Shown piece after piece: positions 46,347 through 56,459 of a stretch of 64,000 bases of DNA. The notes under the pieces are model-generated. The model had not been told where the DNA came from. It was given only the letters and a program-made list of their open reading frames with translations, and ran no database searches. Both the position numbers and the translations under genes were made by a program. The stretch comes from an uncultured Prochlorococcus sp. Its GTDB lineage: Bacteria > Cyanobacteriota > Cyanobacteriia > PCC-6307 > Cyanobiaceae. The stretch is from assembly GCA_902565305.1 (NCBI GenBank), contig CACFEJ010000001.1, positions 1 through 64,000 of the forward strand, in the 5' to 3' direction. The stretch's first letter is position 1. Every line of letters starts with the position of its first letter.

Positions 46347-46428
46347 GCGGTCGTGGCGGAATTGGTAGACGCGCGAGTTTTAGGTACTCGTATCTTCGGG
46401 TGTGGGAGTTCAAGTCTCCCCGACCGCA
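46347..46428 (+). tRNA. trnL: tRNA-Leu (anticodon TAG)
   Basis: Acceptor stem GCGGTCG (46347-46353) pairs with CGACCGC (46421-46427), followed by discriminator A. The anticodon stem CGAGT/ACTCG closes a 7-nt loop TTTAGGT, giving anticodon TAG for CTA codons. A long variable arm (near 46390-46400, ATCTTCGGGTGT) marks it as class II. The T arm GGGAG-TTCAAGT-CTCCC is perfect. CCA is not encoded. Confidence 0.97.
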
Positions 46429-46499
46429 CTTAAGGAAATTCTGATAGATAGTTTGTTTATTGATTTCGAATCTTATAATTTAATAAAGTATTTAATTCA

Positions 46500-46949
46500 A
46501 TGAATAGTTTGATAATTTATTTGGGAACTTTTTATATTTTAGTTGGCACCATTTTTCTAACTGTACCGATAATTTATCTTGAGCTTGGAAAACCAAAAGA
46601 CTTAATAAAAGCTTTTTTAAATTTATTAATAGGTTTGATATTAATAATTAAAAATAAAACACTAGATGAATCATTTTTTGTAATTTTCCTTTTTTTAACA
46701 GTACTAGTTATTTTTTATTTAGTTGAGCTTTTTTTATCTAGATGGTACCAATTGACAGATAAAGAAAAGAAAAAATTAATTACCTTTTTGGAGTTTAAAA
46801 ATAACTTCTTGAAAATATTAGAGTCTATAAATCTGGTATTTGGTAATTTCACGAAACCTTCAAATTTTTTCAATTTTGGTAGCAATAATAAAAATACAAC
46901 CCAAAAGAAGTGGGTAAGAAATGATAAAAATGATAATATAAAAGTCTGA
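46500..46949 (+). CDS. Ycf66-like membrane protein
   Basis: A 149-residue protein with three hydrophobic spans (about residues 4-25, 36-50 and 58-80: FFVIFLFLTVLVIFYLVELFL) followed by a basic, polar tail. The span ending with VELFLSRWYQLTDKEKKK resembles the cyanobacterial/chloroplast Ycf66 family, which has three helices and an unordered tail. Function unknown; family membership is by pattern and I am only moderately sure. It lies 71 bp downstream of tRNA-Leu and upstream of ileS. Confidence 0.6.
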   Translation: MNSLIIYLGTFYILVGTIFLTVPIIYLELGKPKDLIKAFLNLLIGLILIIKNKTLDESFFVIFLFLTVLVIFYLVELFLSRWYQLTDKEKKKLITFLEFKNNFLKILESINLVFGNFTKPSNFFNFGSNNKNTTQKKWVRNDKNDNIKV

Positions 46950-47008
46950 AATCAAATAAATTGGTTATTTGAAACATCCCAAAAAAACTACAGGTCAATT
47001 AAGAAAGA

Positions 47009-47016
47009 ATATAATG
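47009..47016 (+). promoter_or_regulatory. Candidate -10 element for ileS
   Basis: TATAAT at 47010-47015, about 55 bp upstream of the ileS ATG. No convincing -35 is seen, which is common in Prochlorococcus promoters. Supported only by sequence and position. Confidence 0.35.
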
Positions 47017-47070
47017 AATTAGATTTATTTAAATAATTCTTTTGATCACCAATATTTCTTAAATCGTCGT

Positions 47071-49977
47071 ATGAAATCTCAAAATAGCAAAGAACAAAAA
47101 TCAGACTTTTCTTATAAAGAAACTTTAAATTTATTAAAAACTGACTTCTCAATGCGTGCTAATTCAGTTGTAAGAGAACCTGAGATACAAAATTTTTGGG
47201 CTAACAATGATATAGATTTCCAATTAGGTTCAAGAAATTCAGGAGAAATATTTACATTACATGATGGCCCTCCTTATGCAAATGGAGCTCTTCATATGGG
47301 TCATGCTCTTAATAAAGTTTTAAAAGACATAATAAATAAATACAAAACCTTAAGAGGATTTAGGGTTCATTTCGTACCTGGTTGGGACTGTCATGGATTA
47401 CCTATTGAATTAAAAGTTCTTCAGAATCTAAAATCTGATGAAAGAAAGAATCTTGACACTCTAAATTTAAGAAAAAAAGCAACAGATTACGCCCATATCC
47501 AAATTAATAATCAAAAGGAGGGTTTCAAAAGGTGGGGCATATGGGGAGATTGGAATAACCCTTACTTAACTCTTAAGAAAAGTTATGAATCTGCTCAGAT
47601 TGGAGTATTTGGGAAAATGTTTTTAAATGGCTATATATATCGAGGACTTAAACCTGTGCATTGGAGTCCAAGTTCAAGGACTGCACTTGCAGAAGCAGAA
47701 TTAGAATACCCTGATGAACATTACTCAAAAAGTATTTATGTTTCATTAAAAATCACTAAAATACCTGAGGAAATTCTATTAAATTTCATTCAAGAAAACC
47801 TTAATATCAAAAAAGATTTTTTTCAAAATAATTCTTTCATAACTATTTGGACAACTACTCCTTGGACCATACCTGCAAATGAAGCAGTTGCAGTAAATCC
47901 AAAAATAAAGTACGTTTTTGCTATCGATGATGAGAAGAAAATTTACCTTTTTGCTGAAGATTTATCTTCTGAAATAAGTAAGAAATTTAATAAAGATTTC
48001 AAGGTCCTTTTAGAGGTTAAAGGCTCCAAATTGGAAAATATTGAATATCAACATCCCACTAAGAATAAAAATTGCAGAATTGTAATTGGAGGAGATTATA
48101 TTACTACAGAATCCGGGACTGGAATTGTTCATACTGCGCCTGGTCATGGCATAGATGATTTTAATGTGGGTCAAAAATATGATTTACCAATAACATGTGT
48201 TGTTGATGAAAAAGGTAACTTAAATGAATATTCTGGTCAATTCAAAGGATCAAACGTCCTGAAAGATTCAAATGATTTAATTATTGAATATTTAAAAGGA
48301 AATAATTTGCTTCTATTACAAGAAAATTATAAGCATAGATATCCGTATGATTGGAGAACCAAAAAACCAACTATTTTTAGGGCTACAGAACAATGGTTTG
48401 CATCTGTAAATGGCTTTAGAACATCTGCATTAAAGGCAATCGAAGATGTTGAATGGATGCCAGAGACTGGAAAGAAAAGAATTTATTCTATGGTTGTCGG
48501 TAGAGGAGATTGGTGTATTTCTAGACAAAGGTCATGGGGAGTCCCTATTCCAGTTTTTTATAAAAAAAATGGTAATGACATTCTCCTTAACAAAGAAATA
48601 ATTAATCATATTCAAGAACTTTTTAGTGAATATGGAGCAGATATTTGGTGGGATTGGGATGTTAAGCATCTTTTGCCAGAAAATTATGCAAAAGAATCTG
48701 ATCTATGGAAAAAAGGAACAGATACAATGGATGTTTGGTTCGATTCAGGATCTAGCTGGGCTGCAGTATGTGAACTAAGAAGTGAATTAAAGTATCCAGC
48801 AGATCTTTATTTAGAGGGCTCAGATCAACATCGAGGATGGTTTCAGTCTTCTTTGCTAACATCAGTTGCAGTCAATAATAAACCTCCATATAAGAAAGTT
48901 TTAACTCATGGTTTTGCACTTGATGAAAACGGAAGAAAAATGAGTAAATCTTTAGGAAATGTTGTTGATCCAAATATAATTATTAATGGGGGTAATAATA
49001 AAAAAACGGAACCTGCTTATGGTGCTGATGTTTTAAGGCTATGGGTAAGCTCTGTAGATTATTCAGTAGATGTTCCAATTGGTTCAAATATACTTAAGCA
49101 ACTTTCAGATGTTTACAGAAAAGTTCGTAATACTGCAAGATATCTTCTAGGAAATATTCATGATTATGATCCAAAAATTGATAGTTTTGAAATTGATCAA
49201 TTACCTCTCTTAGATCAATGGATGTTAGGCAGATTAGTTGAGGTTACAGATCAAATATCAAATGCTTATGAAAATTATGAATTTTCAAAATTTTTCCAAA
49301 TTTTGCAAAGTTTTTGCGTTGTAGATTTATCAAATTTTTATTTGGATATTGCTAAAGATAGGTTATATGTAAGTTCTAAATCGCAATTCAGGAGAAGATC
49401 TTGTCAATTCGTCATGTCAAAAATTGTTGAAAATTTAGCCGTACTTATTTCTCCAGTGCTTTGCCATATGGCTGAAGATATTTGGCAAAATATTCCATAT
49501 TCAACTGAAGAAAAATCAGTTTTTCAAAGAGGATGGCCAGTATTTTCGAATTCATGGAAAAATCAAATCCTTAACGAGCACATTGCAAATTTGAGAAATT
49601 TGAGAGTTGAAATTAACAAGGCTATAGAAGGATGTAGGAACAAACAAATAATTGGAGCAGCTTTGGAAACTGAAGTTAATTATTTACCTGAAGATAAAGC
49701 TTTAAAAGATTCACTTTCTTGGCTAAAAGAATTTGGTAATCAAGATGTAGATTTATTTAGGGATTGGCTTATAGTATCAAACTTCCAAGTGGTATCAGAT
49801 TTGGTGGAGAATTCTCTGATTATTGAAAATAATGGACTCGGTAAAATTCAAATAAATAAAGCTCAAGGTCAAAAATGTGATAGATGTTGGCATTATCAAA
49901 AAGAAACTTTTGATGGAATCCAAAATACAAAATTATGCAAAAGATGTTCGAATATTATTAATCTCGAATTTACTTAA
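47071..49977 (+). CDS. ileS: Isoleucyl-tRNA synthetase
   Basis: Class I aminoacyl-tRNA synthetase, 968 residues. The HIGH motif is [16 protein letters not shown] near residue 67, and KMSKS is [10 protein letters not shown] near 625. The editing (CP1) domain is present ([19 protein letters not shown] near 255; [12 protein letters not shown] near 350), and the C-terminal zinc finger with CDRCWHYQ and CKRCSN is intact near 935-960. Length and finger type match the bacterial IleS. The start is an ATG at 47071. A 121-bp AT-rich gap precedes it. Confidence 0.98.
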   Translation: MKSQNSKEQKSDFSYKETLNLLKTDFSMRANSVVREPEIQNFWANNDIDFQLGSRNSGEIFTLHDGPPYANGALHMGHALNKVLKDIINKYKTLRGFRVHFVPGWDCHGLPIELKVLQNLKSDERKNLDTLNLRKKATDYAHIQINNQKEGFKRWGIWGDWNNPYLTLKKSYESAQIGVFGKMFLNGYIYRGLKPVHWSPSSRTALAEAELEYPDEHYSKSIYVSLKITKIPEEILLNFIQENLNIKKDFFQNNSFITIWTTTPWTIPANEAVAVNPKIKYVFAIDDEKKIYLFAEDLSSEISKKFNKDFKVLLEVKGSKLENIEYQHPTKNKNCRIVIGGDYITTESGTGIVHTAPGHGIDDFNVGQKYDLPITCVVDEKGNLNEYSGQFKGSNVLKDSNDLIIEYLKGNNLLLLQENYKHRYPYDWRTKKPTIFRATEQWFASVNGFRTSALKAIEDVEWMPETGKKRIYSMVVGRGDWCISRQRSWGVPIPVFYKKNGNDILLNKEIINHIQELFSEYGADIWWDWDVKHLLPENYAKESDLWKKGTDTMDVWFDSGSSWAAVCELRSELKYPADLYLEGSDQHRGWFQSSLLTSVAVNNKPPYKKVLTHGFALDENGRKMSKSLGNVVDPNIIINGGNNKKTEPAYGADVLRLWVSSVDYSVDVPIGSNILKQLSDVYRKVRNTARYLLGNIHDYDPKIDSFEIDQLPLLDQWMLGRLVEVTDQISNAYENYEFSKFFQILQSFCVVDLSNFYLDIAKDRLYVSSKSQFRRRSCQFVMSKIVENLAVLISPVLCHMAEDIWQNIPYSTEEKSVFQRGWPVFSNSWKNQILNEHIANLRNLRVEINKAIEGCRNKQIIGAALETEVNYLPEDKALKDSLSWLKEFGNQDVDLFRDWLIVSNFQVVSDLVENSLIIENNGLGKIQINKAQGQKCDRCWHYQKETFDGIQNTKLCKRCSNIINLEFT

Positions 49978-50282
49978 ATCCAGTTTTTTTGATTCAAAAA
50001 GAAATCTGAGTCTTGATTTTCTCTTATAAAATTTTCTTCGGTTTCTGTTAACGGTGCTTTATATAGTTTAAAGTTTTTAATTGTATAAGAAAGTGTTATT
50101 ACTTTTTTTTCTGAATCTATTTCAATTGGATGAGTTGTTGAGCTACTGTAACCTCTGAAAATAATTATTTCTAATTGTTCTTTTTGATTTTCTTTTAGAA
50201 TGAATCCCTCTAGTTTAAGTATCCTATCAGGAATATTGGAACTTAATTTTTCAAGAATATTTATTAAATCAATTTTTGCCAT
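49974..50282 (-). CDS. Small conserved cyanobacterial protein of unknown function
   Basis: A ~102-residue protein ([20 protein letters not shown] and [20 protein letters not shown]). It has a helical N-terminus followed by beta strands with an [18 protein letters not shown] segment; I recognise the type as a small cyanobacterial/plastid family (DUF7734-like) but not a function. I choose Met10 of the longer frame (start 50282); a start at 50309 would overlap the upstream membrane-protein gene by 41 bp instead of 14. The 3' end overlaps ileS by 4 bp (convergent). Confidence 0.65.
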   Translation of the reverse strand: MAKIDLINILEKLSSNIPDRILKLEGFILKENQKEQLEIIIFRGYSSSTTHPIEIDSEKKVITLSYTIKNFKLYKAPLTETEENFIRENQDSDFFLNQKNWI

Positions 50283-50892
50283 TTTCTGAGAAGCAGGAGT
50301 TTCTTCCATTTTTAGGTAATTTGATTATTGACCATTGAATAAGTCCTAAAATATAGATTAATAATAAAAATAATCCTAAGAATTTTGATATTGGCTGGGT
50401 AAAGTTAGCTCCAAAGAAAAAATTAAATAAATTTTTTATAATAAAATATAAATTTGAAGAAGGTTGAAGCCATATTGCACACGCATCCGAATTAATAAAA
50501 GAAAAGCAGTTGAAGTTTTGTAAACTCTGAATAAAGAAATTGAGAGATATAAAAGTTATCGTCCATCTCCATATTTTTGTCGTTGTGGTAAGGGAGTAAG
50601 AAAAATCATATTCATTTAATTCATCATTAATATCGTTCCAAAACCAAACTGAAACTGTCATTAATAATGTTGCAATAATTGTTATAACAAGAGCATAATC
50701 ATACTTTCCTATTAACAGTAGAAGGCTTATAAAAAATAAAAGGGATACTTTCCAATAAATTGATAGAAGTTTAATAACTGCTTTATTTCTTTTTCTAATT
50801 GACCAGAAGGATAGAGTAACAGGAATACCAATAAGGAAAATTATTGAAATTTGAAAGGATAGCCAAATAGAAAGTTGATTAAAAACGTTCAA
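50269..50892 (-). CDS. DUF3177-like multi-span membrane protein
   Basis: A 207-residue protein with about five hydrophobic spans (for example ISIIFLIGIPVTLSFW, VSLLFFISLLLLIGKYDYALVITIIATLLMTVSVWFW, FLGLFLLLIYILGLIQW) and the SIRKRNKAVIKLLSIYWKVS and WFWNDINDELNEYD segments, which match the pattern of cyanobacterial DUF3177. It overlaps the small gene downstream, so they are probably coupled. Function unknown. Confidence 0.68.
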   Translation of the reverse strand: MNVFNQLSIWLSFQISIIFLIGIPVTLSFWSIRKRNKAVIKLLSIYWKVSLLFFISLLLLIGKYDYALVITIIATLLMTVSVWFWNDINDELNEYDFSYSLTTTTKIWRWTITFISLNFFIQSLQNFNCFSFINSDACAIWLQPSSNLYFIIKNLFNFFFGANFTQPISKFLGLFLLLIYILGLIQWSIIKLPKNGRNSCFSENGKN

Positions 50893-51014
50893 AATTTTTT
50901 CTTTTTAAACACATAATAATTAAACATCAAACTTTTACTTTTGAACTTACTATTGTCATAGTTATGAATATTATGCATCCTTATAATATTTCCTAAGAAT
51001 ATATTGATAATTGT

Positions 51015-51644
51015 ATGAGACAGCATGTTAATCCCCTTAGTAGTAATTTTAATCAAATTGAGAGAATACCTTCTTTGAGCGAAATGTTTGATGATTCTAA
51101 ATCGAATCTTCATTTGGATATAGGTTGTGCTGCTGGCGAGTTTCTATTTGATTTAGCTTTATTTAATACTAGTTGGAATTATTTAGGAATTGAAATCCGC
51201 GAGAAATTAGTCAAAAATGCCAAATTAAAAGTTATTGAACGAGAAATCAAAAATCTATATTTTATATTTGGTAATGCTAATAATATTTTGAATGATGCCC
51301 AAAATAAATTTATTTTAAAAAGTCTAAGAAGTATTTCTTTTAATTTCCCTGATCCTTGGTTTAAAAAGAGGCATTATAAAAGGCGTGTAATTCAGCCAGG
51401 ATTTATTAATATGCTCTCAAATTCATTGCAAAAAGGCAGCCTAATTTTTGTAAAAACAGATGTAAAGGATTTATTCGATTATATGGATTGCACCATATCA
51501 AGTAATTTTCAATTTAAAACATTAGATAAAAAAGATTTTAATTGTTCCGAAAGTTTTAATCCAAATAAAGTGAAAACTGATAGGGAAAAGTATGTGATTG
51601 TTAACCAACTTGATATTTATGAAAAAATTTATATAAGAATTTAA
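51015..51644 (+). CDS. trmB: tRNA (guanine-N7-)-methyltransferase
   Basis: Forms m7G46 in tRNA variable loops. The 209-residue SAM-dependent methyltransferase shows the SAM motif [18 protein letters not shown] near residue 34, [12 protein letters not shown] near 57, and the family signature [22 protein letters not shown] near 108-130. Start is the ATG at 51015; the 5' side overlaps nothing. Divergent from the DUF3177 gene with 122 bp between starts. Confidence 0.94.
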   Translation: MRQHVNPLSSNFNQIERIPSLSEMFDDSKSNLHLDIGCAAGEFLFDLALFNTSWNYLGIEIREKLVKNAKLKVIEREIKNLYFIFGNANNILNDAQNKFILKSLRSISFNFPDPWFKKRHYKRRVIQPGFINMLSNSLQKGSLIFVKTDVKDLFDYMDCTISSNFQFKTLDKKDFNCSESFNPNKVKTDREKYVIVNQLDIYEKIYIRI

Positions 51645-51651
51645 TTAATTA

Positions 51652-53004
51652 TTAATTTGTTATTTTATCAATTTCTAAAAAGAGTTTGTTTGTTATTTCG
51701 CTTGATAAAGAATGAACTTCCTTATGATTTTTGGCCTCAACTAGAACTCTGATTAAAGGTTCTGTACCGCTACGCCTTATAAAAACTCTACAATTATCCG
51801 AATATATTTTCTGAAAAAAAGCTATAGTTTGATCAATCAAGATTTTGGTCTCAGGATTTAATTTATTAATATTACAGTCTAGATTGATATTGGTTAGTTT
51901 TTGAGGATACGGTTTGAAACTACTCTTAAGCCAATCATTCAAATTAATATTTTTCTTTTTACAAAATTTAGAAATTTGAAGTGCAGTCAATATTCCATCT
52001 CCAGAAAAGTTATTAATTTTGGAAAGTATATGCCCTGACTGCTCACCTCCTAAAACTGCTCCTTTTTCCTTAATTGCATCATGTACATGTTTATCTCCTA
52101 CATCAGTTCTATATAAAATTCCTCCAATTTTCTTCCAAGCCTCTATAAAACCTAAGTTTGACATTTGCGTTGAAATTAATAAATTATTTGTGAGAATTTT
52201 TTGTTCCATAAGTTCTCTACCCCAAAGAAAAAGAATGTGATCTCCATCTAAAATATTGCCTTTTGAATCTATTCCAATTACTCTATCCGCATCCCCATCG
52301 AAGCTAAAACCCATATCTGCAGGACTCTCTCTCAATGCTTTTTTTAATGGCTCGAGGTTAGTAGAACCACAATTCATATTAATTTTCAATCCATTTTTAG
52401 AGTTATTGATAACTCTTACATCAGCACCAAGAGACTGAAAAATTTTTTTTGCGCATGTTGTCGCTGATCCATAGCATGTGTCTAGTATTATTTTCAATCC
52501 GCTTAGATTTTCTCCACCCATAGTTTGGATTAGGCTTTTGATATAAATATCGAAAAGATCTTTATTTACATTTTGAGAGATCACTTTTCTAGGTACTGAG
52601 ATATTGTGATTTGACTCTTCAATTAATTTTTGAATTTTATTTTCAAAAAATTTGGTAATTTTTTGACCATTATGATCAAAAATTTTTATGCCATTATATT
52701 CTGGCGGATTATGACTTGCAGATATCATGATCCCACTACTCAAGTTCTCTTGTTTGATTAAAAAAGGTATAGCTGGGGTAGGGCAGATTCCAAGATTTAT
52801 AAATTTTCTACCACTATTGTTTATACCTTGAGTTATTGCCTGAAGAAGAATATCTCCACTTATTCTTGTATCCCTTCCAATTATTATTGGACTTTTCTTC
52901 TCTAAGATAGAACCAAGAGCATAGCCTACTTTGTAGGCGAGTGAATAGGTTATCTCTTCATTAAATCTTCCTCTTATCCCATCAGTTCCAAAGATTGATT
53001 GCAT
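51652..53004 (-). CDS. glmM: Phosphoglucosamine mutase
   Basis: Interconverts glucosamine-6-phosphate and glucosamine-1-phosphate for UDP-GlcNAc, feeding peptidoglycan and lipid A. The 450-residue alpha-D-phosphohexomutase has N-terminal [15 protein letters not shown], the phosphoserine loop [17 protein letters not shown] near residue 95 (active Ser in SASHN), the metal loop [14 protein letters not shown] near 240, the sugar-binding GGEQSGHI near 325 and the C-terminal phosphate loop [15 protein letters not shown] near 410. The RSGTEP ending and SASHNPP pattern fit GlmM better than ManB/PGM. Confidence 0.95.
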   Translation of the reverse strand: MQSIFGTDGIRGRFNEEITYSLAYKVGYALGSILEKKSPIIIGRDTRISGDILLQAITQGINNSGRKFINLGICPTPAIPFLIKQENLSSGIMISASHNPPEYNGIKIFDHNGQKITKFFENKIQKLIEESNHNISVPRKVISQNVNKDLFDIYIKSLIQTMGGENLSGLKIILDTCYGSATTCAKKIFQSLGADVRVINNSKNGLKINMNCGSTNLEPLKKALRESPADMGFSFDGDADRVIGIDSKGNILDGDHILFLWGRELMEQKILTNNLLISTQMSNLGFIEAWKKIGGILYRTDVGDKHVHDAIKEKGAVLGGEQSGHILSKINNFSGDGILTALQISKFCKKKNINLNDWLKSSFKPYPQKLTNINLDCNINKLNPETKILIDQTIAFFQKIYSDNCRVFIRRSGTEPLIRVLVEAKNHKEVHSLSSEITNKLFLEIDKITN

Positions 53005-53141
53005 AATTAGATTTCAGGAATCAGATAGATTTTGATAAGTATTTAGTTATTATTTTATCAGTTGATTAAAAGCTTATAGATTTCAATTCTCTTTATTTGT
53101 TTAACTTATTTAAGATGTTCTTAGTTAGTAATTCCTTAATA

Positions 53142-53687
53142 ATGCAATCTGAGAGTCGAGAGCAGATTTTAAAGACAAATTTAAAAACAATACTTATTTT
53201 GATTATATCTGTTGTTATGATTTCCCTGTTTTCATTTGGAAATATCTTTTTTAAATCAACTTATCTTCTAAAGAGTTTTGGAGAACTATCTGTTGATCCT
53301 GAAATAGCTTTTACAAATAATAAGCCTACATTTCTGGAATTTTATGCTGAGTGGTGTGAAGTTTGCAAAGAAATGGCACCACAAGTGTCTGCTTTTAAAG
53401 ATGAATACGAAAAAGATATTAATTTTGTTTTTTTAAATGTTGATAATCAAAAATGGAGTAATTACATCCAAAAGTTTGCTGTCAATGGGATTCCTCAAGT
53501 TAATCTTTTTGATAAAAAGGGTAATCTAATATCTACTTTTATTGGTAAACAAGATGAAATAAAAATTAGAAATTCTATTAATAGTATAGAAAAAGAAGAT
53601 AAACCTCATGAGCAAATTATTAATGCTGAATTTTCAACAATTCAAGAAAATAAAAATAATGAGGTTAGTCCTCGAAGTCATGGATAA
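53142..53687 (+). CDS. Membrane-anchored thioredoxin-like protein (TxlA/HCF164 type)
   Basis: A 181-residue protein with one N-terminal membrane span (LKTILILIISVVMISLFSFGNIFF, about residues 13-36) and a thioredoxin domain with FLEFYAEWCEVCKEMAP (active-site WCEVC, near residue 80) and cis-Pro NGIPQVNLFD near 130. The orientation places the domain on the lumenal or periplasmic side. TxlA/HCF164 family members supply reducing power for cytochrome assembly. The start is likely the ATG at 53142; the frame is open to 53097 and a start there would add 15 residues. A charged tail ends the protein. Confidence 0.83.
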   Translation: MQSESREQILKTNLKTILILIISVVMISLFSFGNIFFKSTYLLKSFGELSVDPEIAFTNNKPTFLEFYAEWCEVCKEMAPQVSAFKDEYEKDINFVFLNVDNQKWSNYIQKFAVNGIPQVNLFDKKGNLISTFIGKQDEIKIRNSINSIEKEDKPHEQIINAEFSTIQENKNNEVSPRSHG

Positions 53688-53690
53688 TTT

Positions 53691-54323
53691 TTACCATTCT
53701 AAAGATTTTGATACAATCGGAAAACTTTTTTTAAAAATAGACTTGCAATTTTGGGCGATGGACTTGTGTTCTTTTTGAGTGCCGTGAGCTGATCTTAAAT
53801 GAATGTAATGGATCCATGATCTGCATGATCCAGACATGTATATTCTTGTTGGAGTTGCTAAAGGTAGAACAAATCTTGCACATTCTTTGGCCACTCCTTC
53901 AGCAAGTAAATCTTCATATAATTCTGTAGCAGCCTGAAAATGTAAACCAATTTTTTTATTGAATCTTTGTTTTAACTCATCAGGAAGATCCGGGATTGAA
54001 TTTTGCCTGTTTTTAAAATCTTGACGCCTTAACTCTGGTAAGGGAATATTACCCAATTGAGAACTATCCGCATATCTCTGTGAAAATTCCTGGAAAGTAA
54101 ATGATCTATGTCTTAAAATTTGGGCAGCGATTCCTCTGTTAGTTTCTATTTGTAAGGTCATAAATGACTGTTCAAAAACACTCCAGTGTTCATTCTTAAT
54201 ACAGTAACTCAATAATTTCGAATAGTCTTCATTTTCCTGATTTTTTGGATTACTTACTCTTGCAATGTAAGCCATTGTTTTTTCTGCATCAGGAGTTAGC
54301 GAAATTAGTTCAACATTACTCAT
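53691..54323 (-). CDS. thyX: FAD-dependent thymidylate synthase ThyX
   Basis: Methylates dUMP to dTMP using methylenetetrahydrofolate and FAD/NADPH. The signature RHRSFTFQEFSQR (RHR-x7-S-x-R) near residue 78 is intact, as is the second region FVLPLATPTRIYMSGSCRSWIHYIHLRSAHGTQKEHKSIA near 152-190. The 210 residues match the family. It starts 1 bp after the dcd stop, same strand, and is the third of a cobO-dcd-thyX run. No thyA is in this window. Confidence 0.95.
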   Translation of the reverse strand: MSNVELISLTPDAEKTMAYIARVSNPKNQENEDYSKLLSYCIKNEHWSVFEQSFMTLQIETNRGIAAQILRHRSFTFQEFSQRYADSSQLGNIPLPELRRQDFKNRQNSIPDLPDELKQRFNKKIGLHFQAATELYEDLLAEGVAKECARFVLPLATPTRIYMSGSCRSWIHYIHLRSAHGTQKEHKSIAQNCKSIFKKSFPIVSKSLEW

Positions 54324-54324
54324 T

Positions 54325-54918
54325 TTAAATCTTTGCTAGAGTTACTTTTTCTGGTTGGTTTTGATATTTACCTCTTCTATCTTCATAGGTTGTGGAGCAC
54401 GGATCACCTTCAAAAAAGAGTAGTTGGCAAATACCCTCTTCAGCATAAATTCTACAATCTGCACCTGAACTATTACTAAACTCTAAAGTTAGATGACCTT
54501 CCCACCCTGCCTCTGCGGGCGTCGTATTAACAATGATTCCAAGTCTTGCGTAAGTACTTTTTCCTATGCAGATAACAGTTATATTTTCTGGCACTTTCAT
54601 CTTTTCTAAAGCAACTCCTAAACCATAGGAGTGAGCAGGAAGAATAAAAAAGTCTCCATCATTATCATGGTGAAGAATAGTTTTCTCTAGATTATTGGGA
54701 TTAAACTTTTTGGGGTTCATTACAGTCCCGGGGATATGTCTGAAAATTAGGAATTCTTTTGACGAAAGTCTTAAATCATAGCCATAAGATGAACATCCGT
54801 AACTTAAAACTGGCTTTTGTTTATTGTCAGGCTCAAGATGTCTCACCAAATTTGATTGAAAGGGTTTTATCATACCTTCCGAAGCTTTTTGATTTATCCA
54901 GAGATCATTTTTTAGCAT
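54325..54918 (-). CDS. dcd: dCTP deaminase
   Basis: Deaminates dCTP to dUTP, supplying dUMP for thymidylate synthesis. The 197-residue trimeric dUTPase-fold protein shows LSYGCSSYGYDLRLSS near residue 37, the HSYGLGVALEKMKVPENI segment near 97 and the active-site GKSTYARLGIIVNTTPAEAGWEGHLTLEFSN (Arg and Glu of the family motif RxG...AE.GWEG) near 118-150. The exact dUMP-forming (bifunctional) variant cannot be told apart by eye. It lies 1 bp upstream of thyX and 4 bp after the CobO-like gene, all on one strand. Confidence 0.94.
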   Translation of the reverse strand: MLKNDLWINQKASEGMIKPFQSNLVRHLEPDNKQKPVLSYGCSSYGYDLRLSSKEFLIFRHIPGTVMNPKKFNPNNLEKTILHHDNDGDFFILPAHSYGLGVALEKMKVPENITVICIGKSTYARLGIIVNTTPAEAGWEGHLTLEFSNSSGADCRIYAEEGICQLLFFEGDPCSTTYEDRRGKYQNQPEKVTLAKI

Positions 54919-54922
54919 TTTT

Positions 54923-55504
54923 TTATGAGCGAAGTTCGGTAATTTGGTTAGCCATCAATAATAAATCTTTAGGTATGTCTGTACCAGTAAGGATTACATC
55001 TCCTGCTATAAATCGGTTTTCAAGTGTTGAAATCAAATCATCTTTATTGATAATTTTCATTTCAATAGCTAAAAAAATTTCATCAAGTATTATTTGATCA
55101 TTCTTTCCAGACTGTAGTTCTTTTTTACAAAAATTCCATAATTCAATAGTAGATTCATGAATAGATTTTTTTAAATTTTTATTATTTTTAATTGCTTCAG
55201 AATTATATTGATCAAAGGAATGTGATGATCTTACCCAGGTTAAATTACCACATAGCTTTACTGCATTATCAACTCCTTGCTTAACCCCTCCTTTCATAAA
55301 TTGAATTAGAAGCACTTTCCTGCCAAGAGCAGCATTTCTCAGAGAGTCTCTAATAATTGATGTGTAGCTACCTCTATATGAAGATTGATAAATCTGAATT
55401 TGTCCGTTTTGTAAAATTTTTTTTACGTTATTTTTGTTAGCAGTATTTGTTTTTACAACATCAAGATTACCTTTGGGATAAATATGAGATGAACTAATTA
55501 CCAT
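54923..55504 (-). CDS. cobO: CobO/CobA-type corrinoid adenosyltransferase-like protein with degenerate P-loop
   Basis: A 193-residue homologue of ATP:cob(I)alamin adenosyltransferase (CobA/BtuR/CobO), which makes adenosylcobalamin. The family's KVLLIQFMKGGVKQG segment (E. coli VAIVQFIKG) and the DEIF Walker B-like motif (ILDEIFLAIE near residue 134) are present. But the family P-loop GNGKGKTTAA is replaced by YQSSYRGSYTSII at residues 39-52, with no Lys-Thr pair. This leaves adenosylation in doubt. It sits in a run with dcd and thyX; a B12-dependent ribonucleotide reductase is typical of this genus, which would explain the grouping. Confidence 0.75.
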   Translation of the reverse strand: MVISSSHIYPKGNLDVVKTNTANKNNVKKILQNGQIQIYQSSYRGSYTSIIRDSLRNAALGRKVLLIQFMKGGVKQGVDNAVKLCGNLTWVRSSHSFDQYNSEAIKNNKNLKKSIHESTIELWNFCKKELQSGKNDQIILDEIFLAIEMKIINKDDLISTLENRFIAGDVILTGTDIPKDLLLMANQITELRS

Positions 55505-55640
55505 TATTTAGATTCTTTCTACATGCAGTATAATTAGAATCTAATAACGCTGCATATAGTGTAATTTTACTTAAAAAAGGGTTAAGTAATTTGAAACTGA
55601 CTGAAAAAAGCTTGTTGATAAAATGATAAGAATTGAAAAT

Positions 55641-55683
55641 TGTTACAGTTGATACAAGATATTTCAGGGTGTCTTCTTAAATT
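55641..55683 (+). promoter_or_regulatory. NtcA-type operator and promoter upstream of ntcA
   Basis: TGTT-N8-TACA at 55641-55656 matches the NtcA consensus TGTA-N8-TACA at 7 of 8 positions. A -10-like TAAATT at 55678-55683 follows after 21 bp, the spacing of class II NtcA-activated promoters (operator centred near -41.5). It is 48 bp upstream of the ntcA ATG. Autoregulation by NtcA is established in other cyanobacteria. Confidence 0.68.
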
Positions 55684-55703
55684 TTTTAATAGTTAAGATA
55701 TTT

Positions 55704-56438
55704 ATGATACCTGCTTCACGAGGATTCAACCGCTTTAGTTCGCCACAGTCCGGACAAAGTAAAATTAATTCTGTTGGAGAACGTTTCCCAATCAATAGAA
55801 CTTTAATGGAAGTTATTAAAGGTCTAGATGGTGCAAGTACAGAAATGGTTGAGAGATCTAAAACAATATTTTTCCCTGGGGATCCTGCTGAAAGGGTTTA
55901 TCTTATAAGAAGAGGAGCAGTAAGACTGTCAAGAGTTTATGAGTCAGGAGAAGAAATAACTGTTGCTCTTCTAAGAGAGAATAGTCTCTTTGGTGTTTTA
56001 TCTCTTTTAACAGGACATAGATCTGATCGTTTTTACCATGCTATAGCATTCACAAGGGTTGAAATGATAACAGCGCCTGCAAATTCTGTTTTAAGAGCGA
56101 TAGAGGAAGATGCATCAGTAGGACTATTACTTTTACAGGGGCTTTCAAGTAGGATCCTGCAAACTGAAACAATGATTGAGACTCTCACACATAGAGATAT
56201 GTCTTCTCGTTTAGTCAGTTTTTTGATGGTTCTTTGTAGAGACTTTGGTGTTGCAGGTGAAAAAGGTATTACAATAGACCTAAGGCTTTCACATCAGGCA
56301 ATTGCTGAAGCTATTGGTTCCACAAGAGTAACAATTACAAGATTATTGGGCGATTTAAAGGATTCGGGGCTTCTCAATATTGAAAGAAAAAAGATCACAG
56401 TGTTCGATCCAATTGCTCTTGCAAAAAGATTTAATTGA
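55704..56438 (+). CDS. ntcA: Global nitrogen regulator NtcA (CRP family)
   Basis: A 244-residue CRP/FNR-family transcription factor that responds to 2-oxoglutarate and controls nitrogen assimilation. N-terminal effector-binding domain ([39 protein letters not shown] near 53-90; [24 protein letters not shown] near 100-125), long dimer helix, and C-terminal HTH with [30 protein letters not shown] near residue 196 (NtcA-specific [10 protein letters not shown] recognition helix). Start is the ATG at 55704. Its own promoter contains an NtcA-type operator. It is followed 21 bp later by a DUF3084 gene and an RNase H-fold gene. Confidence 0.98.
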   Translation: MIPASRGFNRFSSPQSGQSKINSVGERFPINRTLMEVIKGLDGASTEMVERSKTIFFPGDPAERVYLIRRGAVRLSRVYESGEEITVALLRENSLFGVLSLLTGHRSDRFYHAIAFTRVEMITAPANSVLRAIEEDASVGLLLLQGLSSRILQTETMIETLTHRDMSSRLVSFLMVLCRDFGVAGEKGITIDLRLSHQAIAEAIGSTRVTITRLLGDLKDSGLLNIERKKITVFDPIALAKRFN

Positions 56439-56459
56439 TTCATCATAAATTATGATGTA

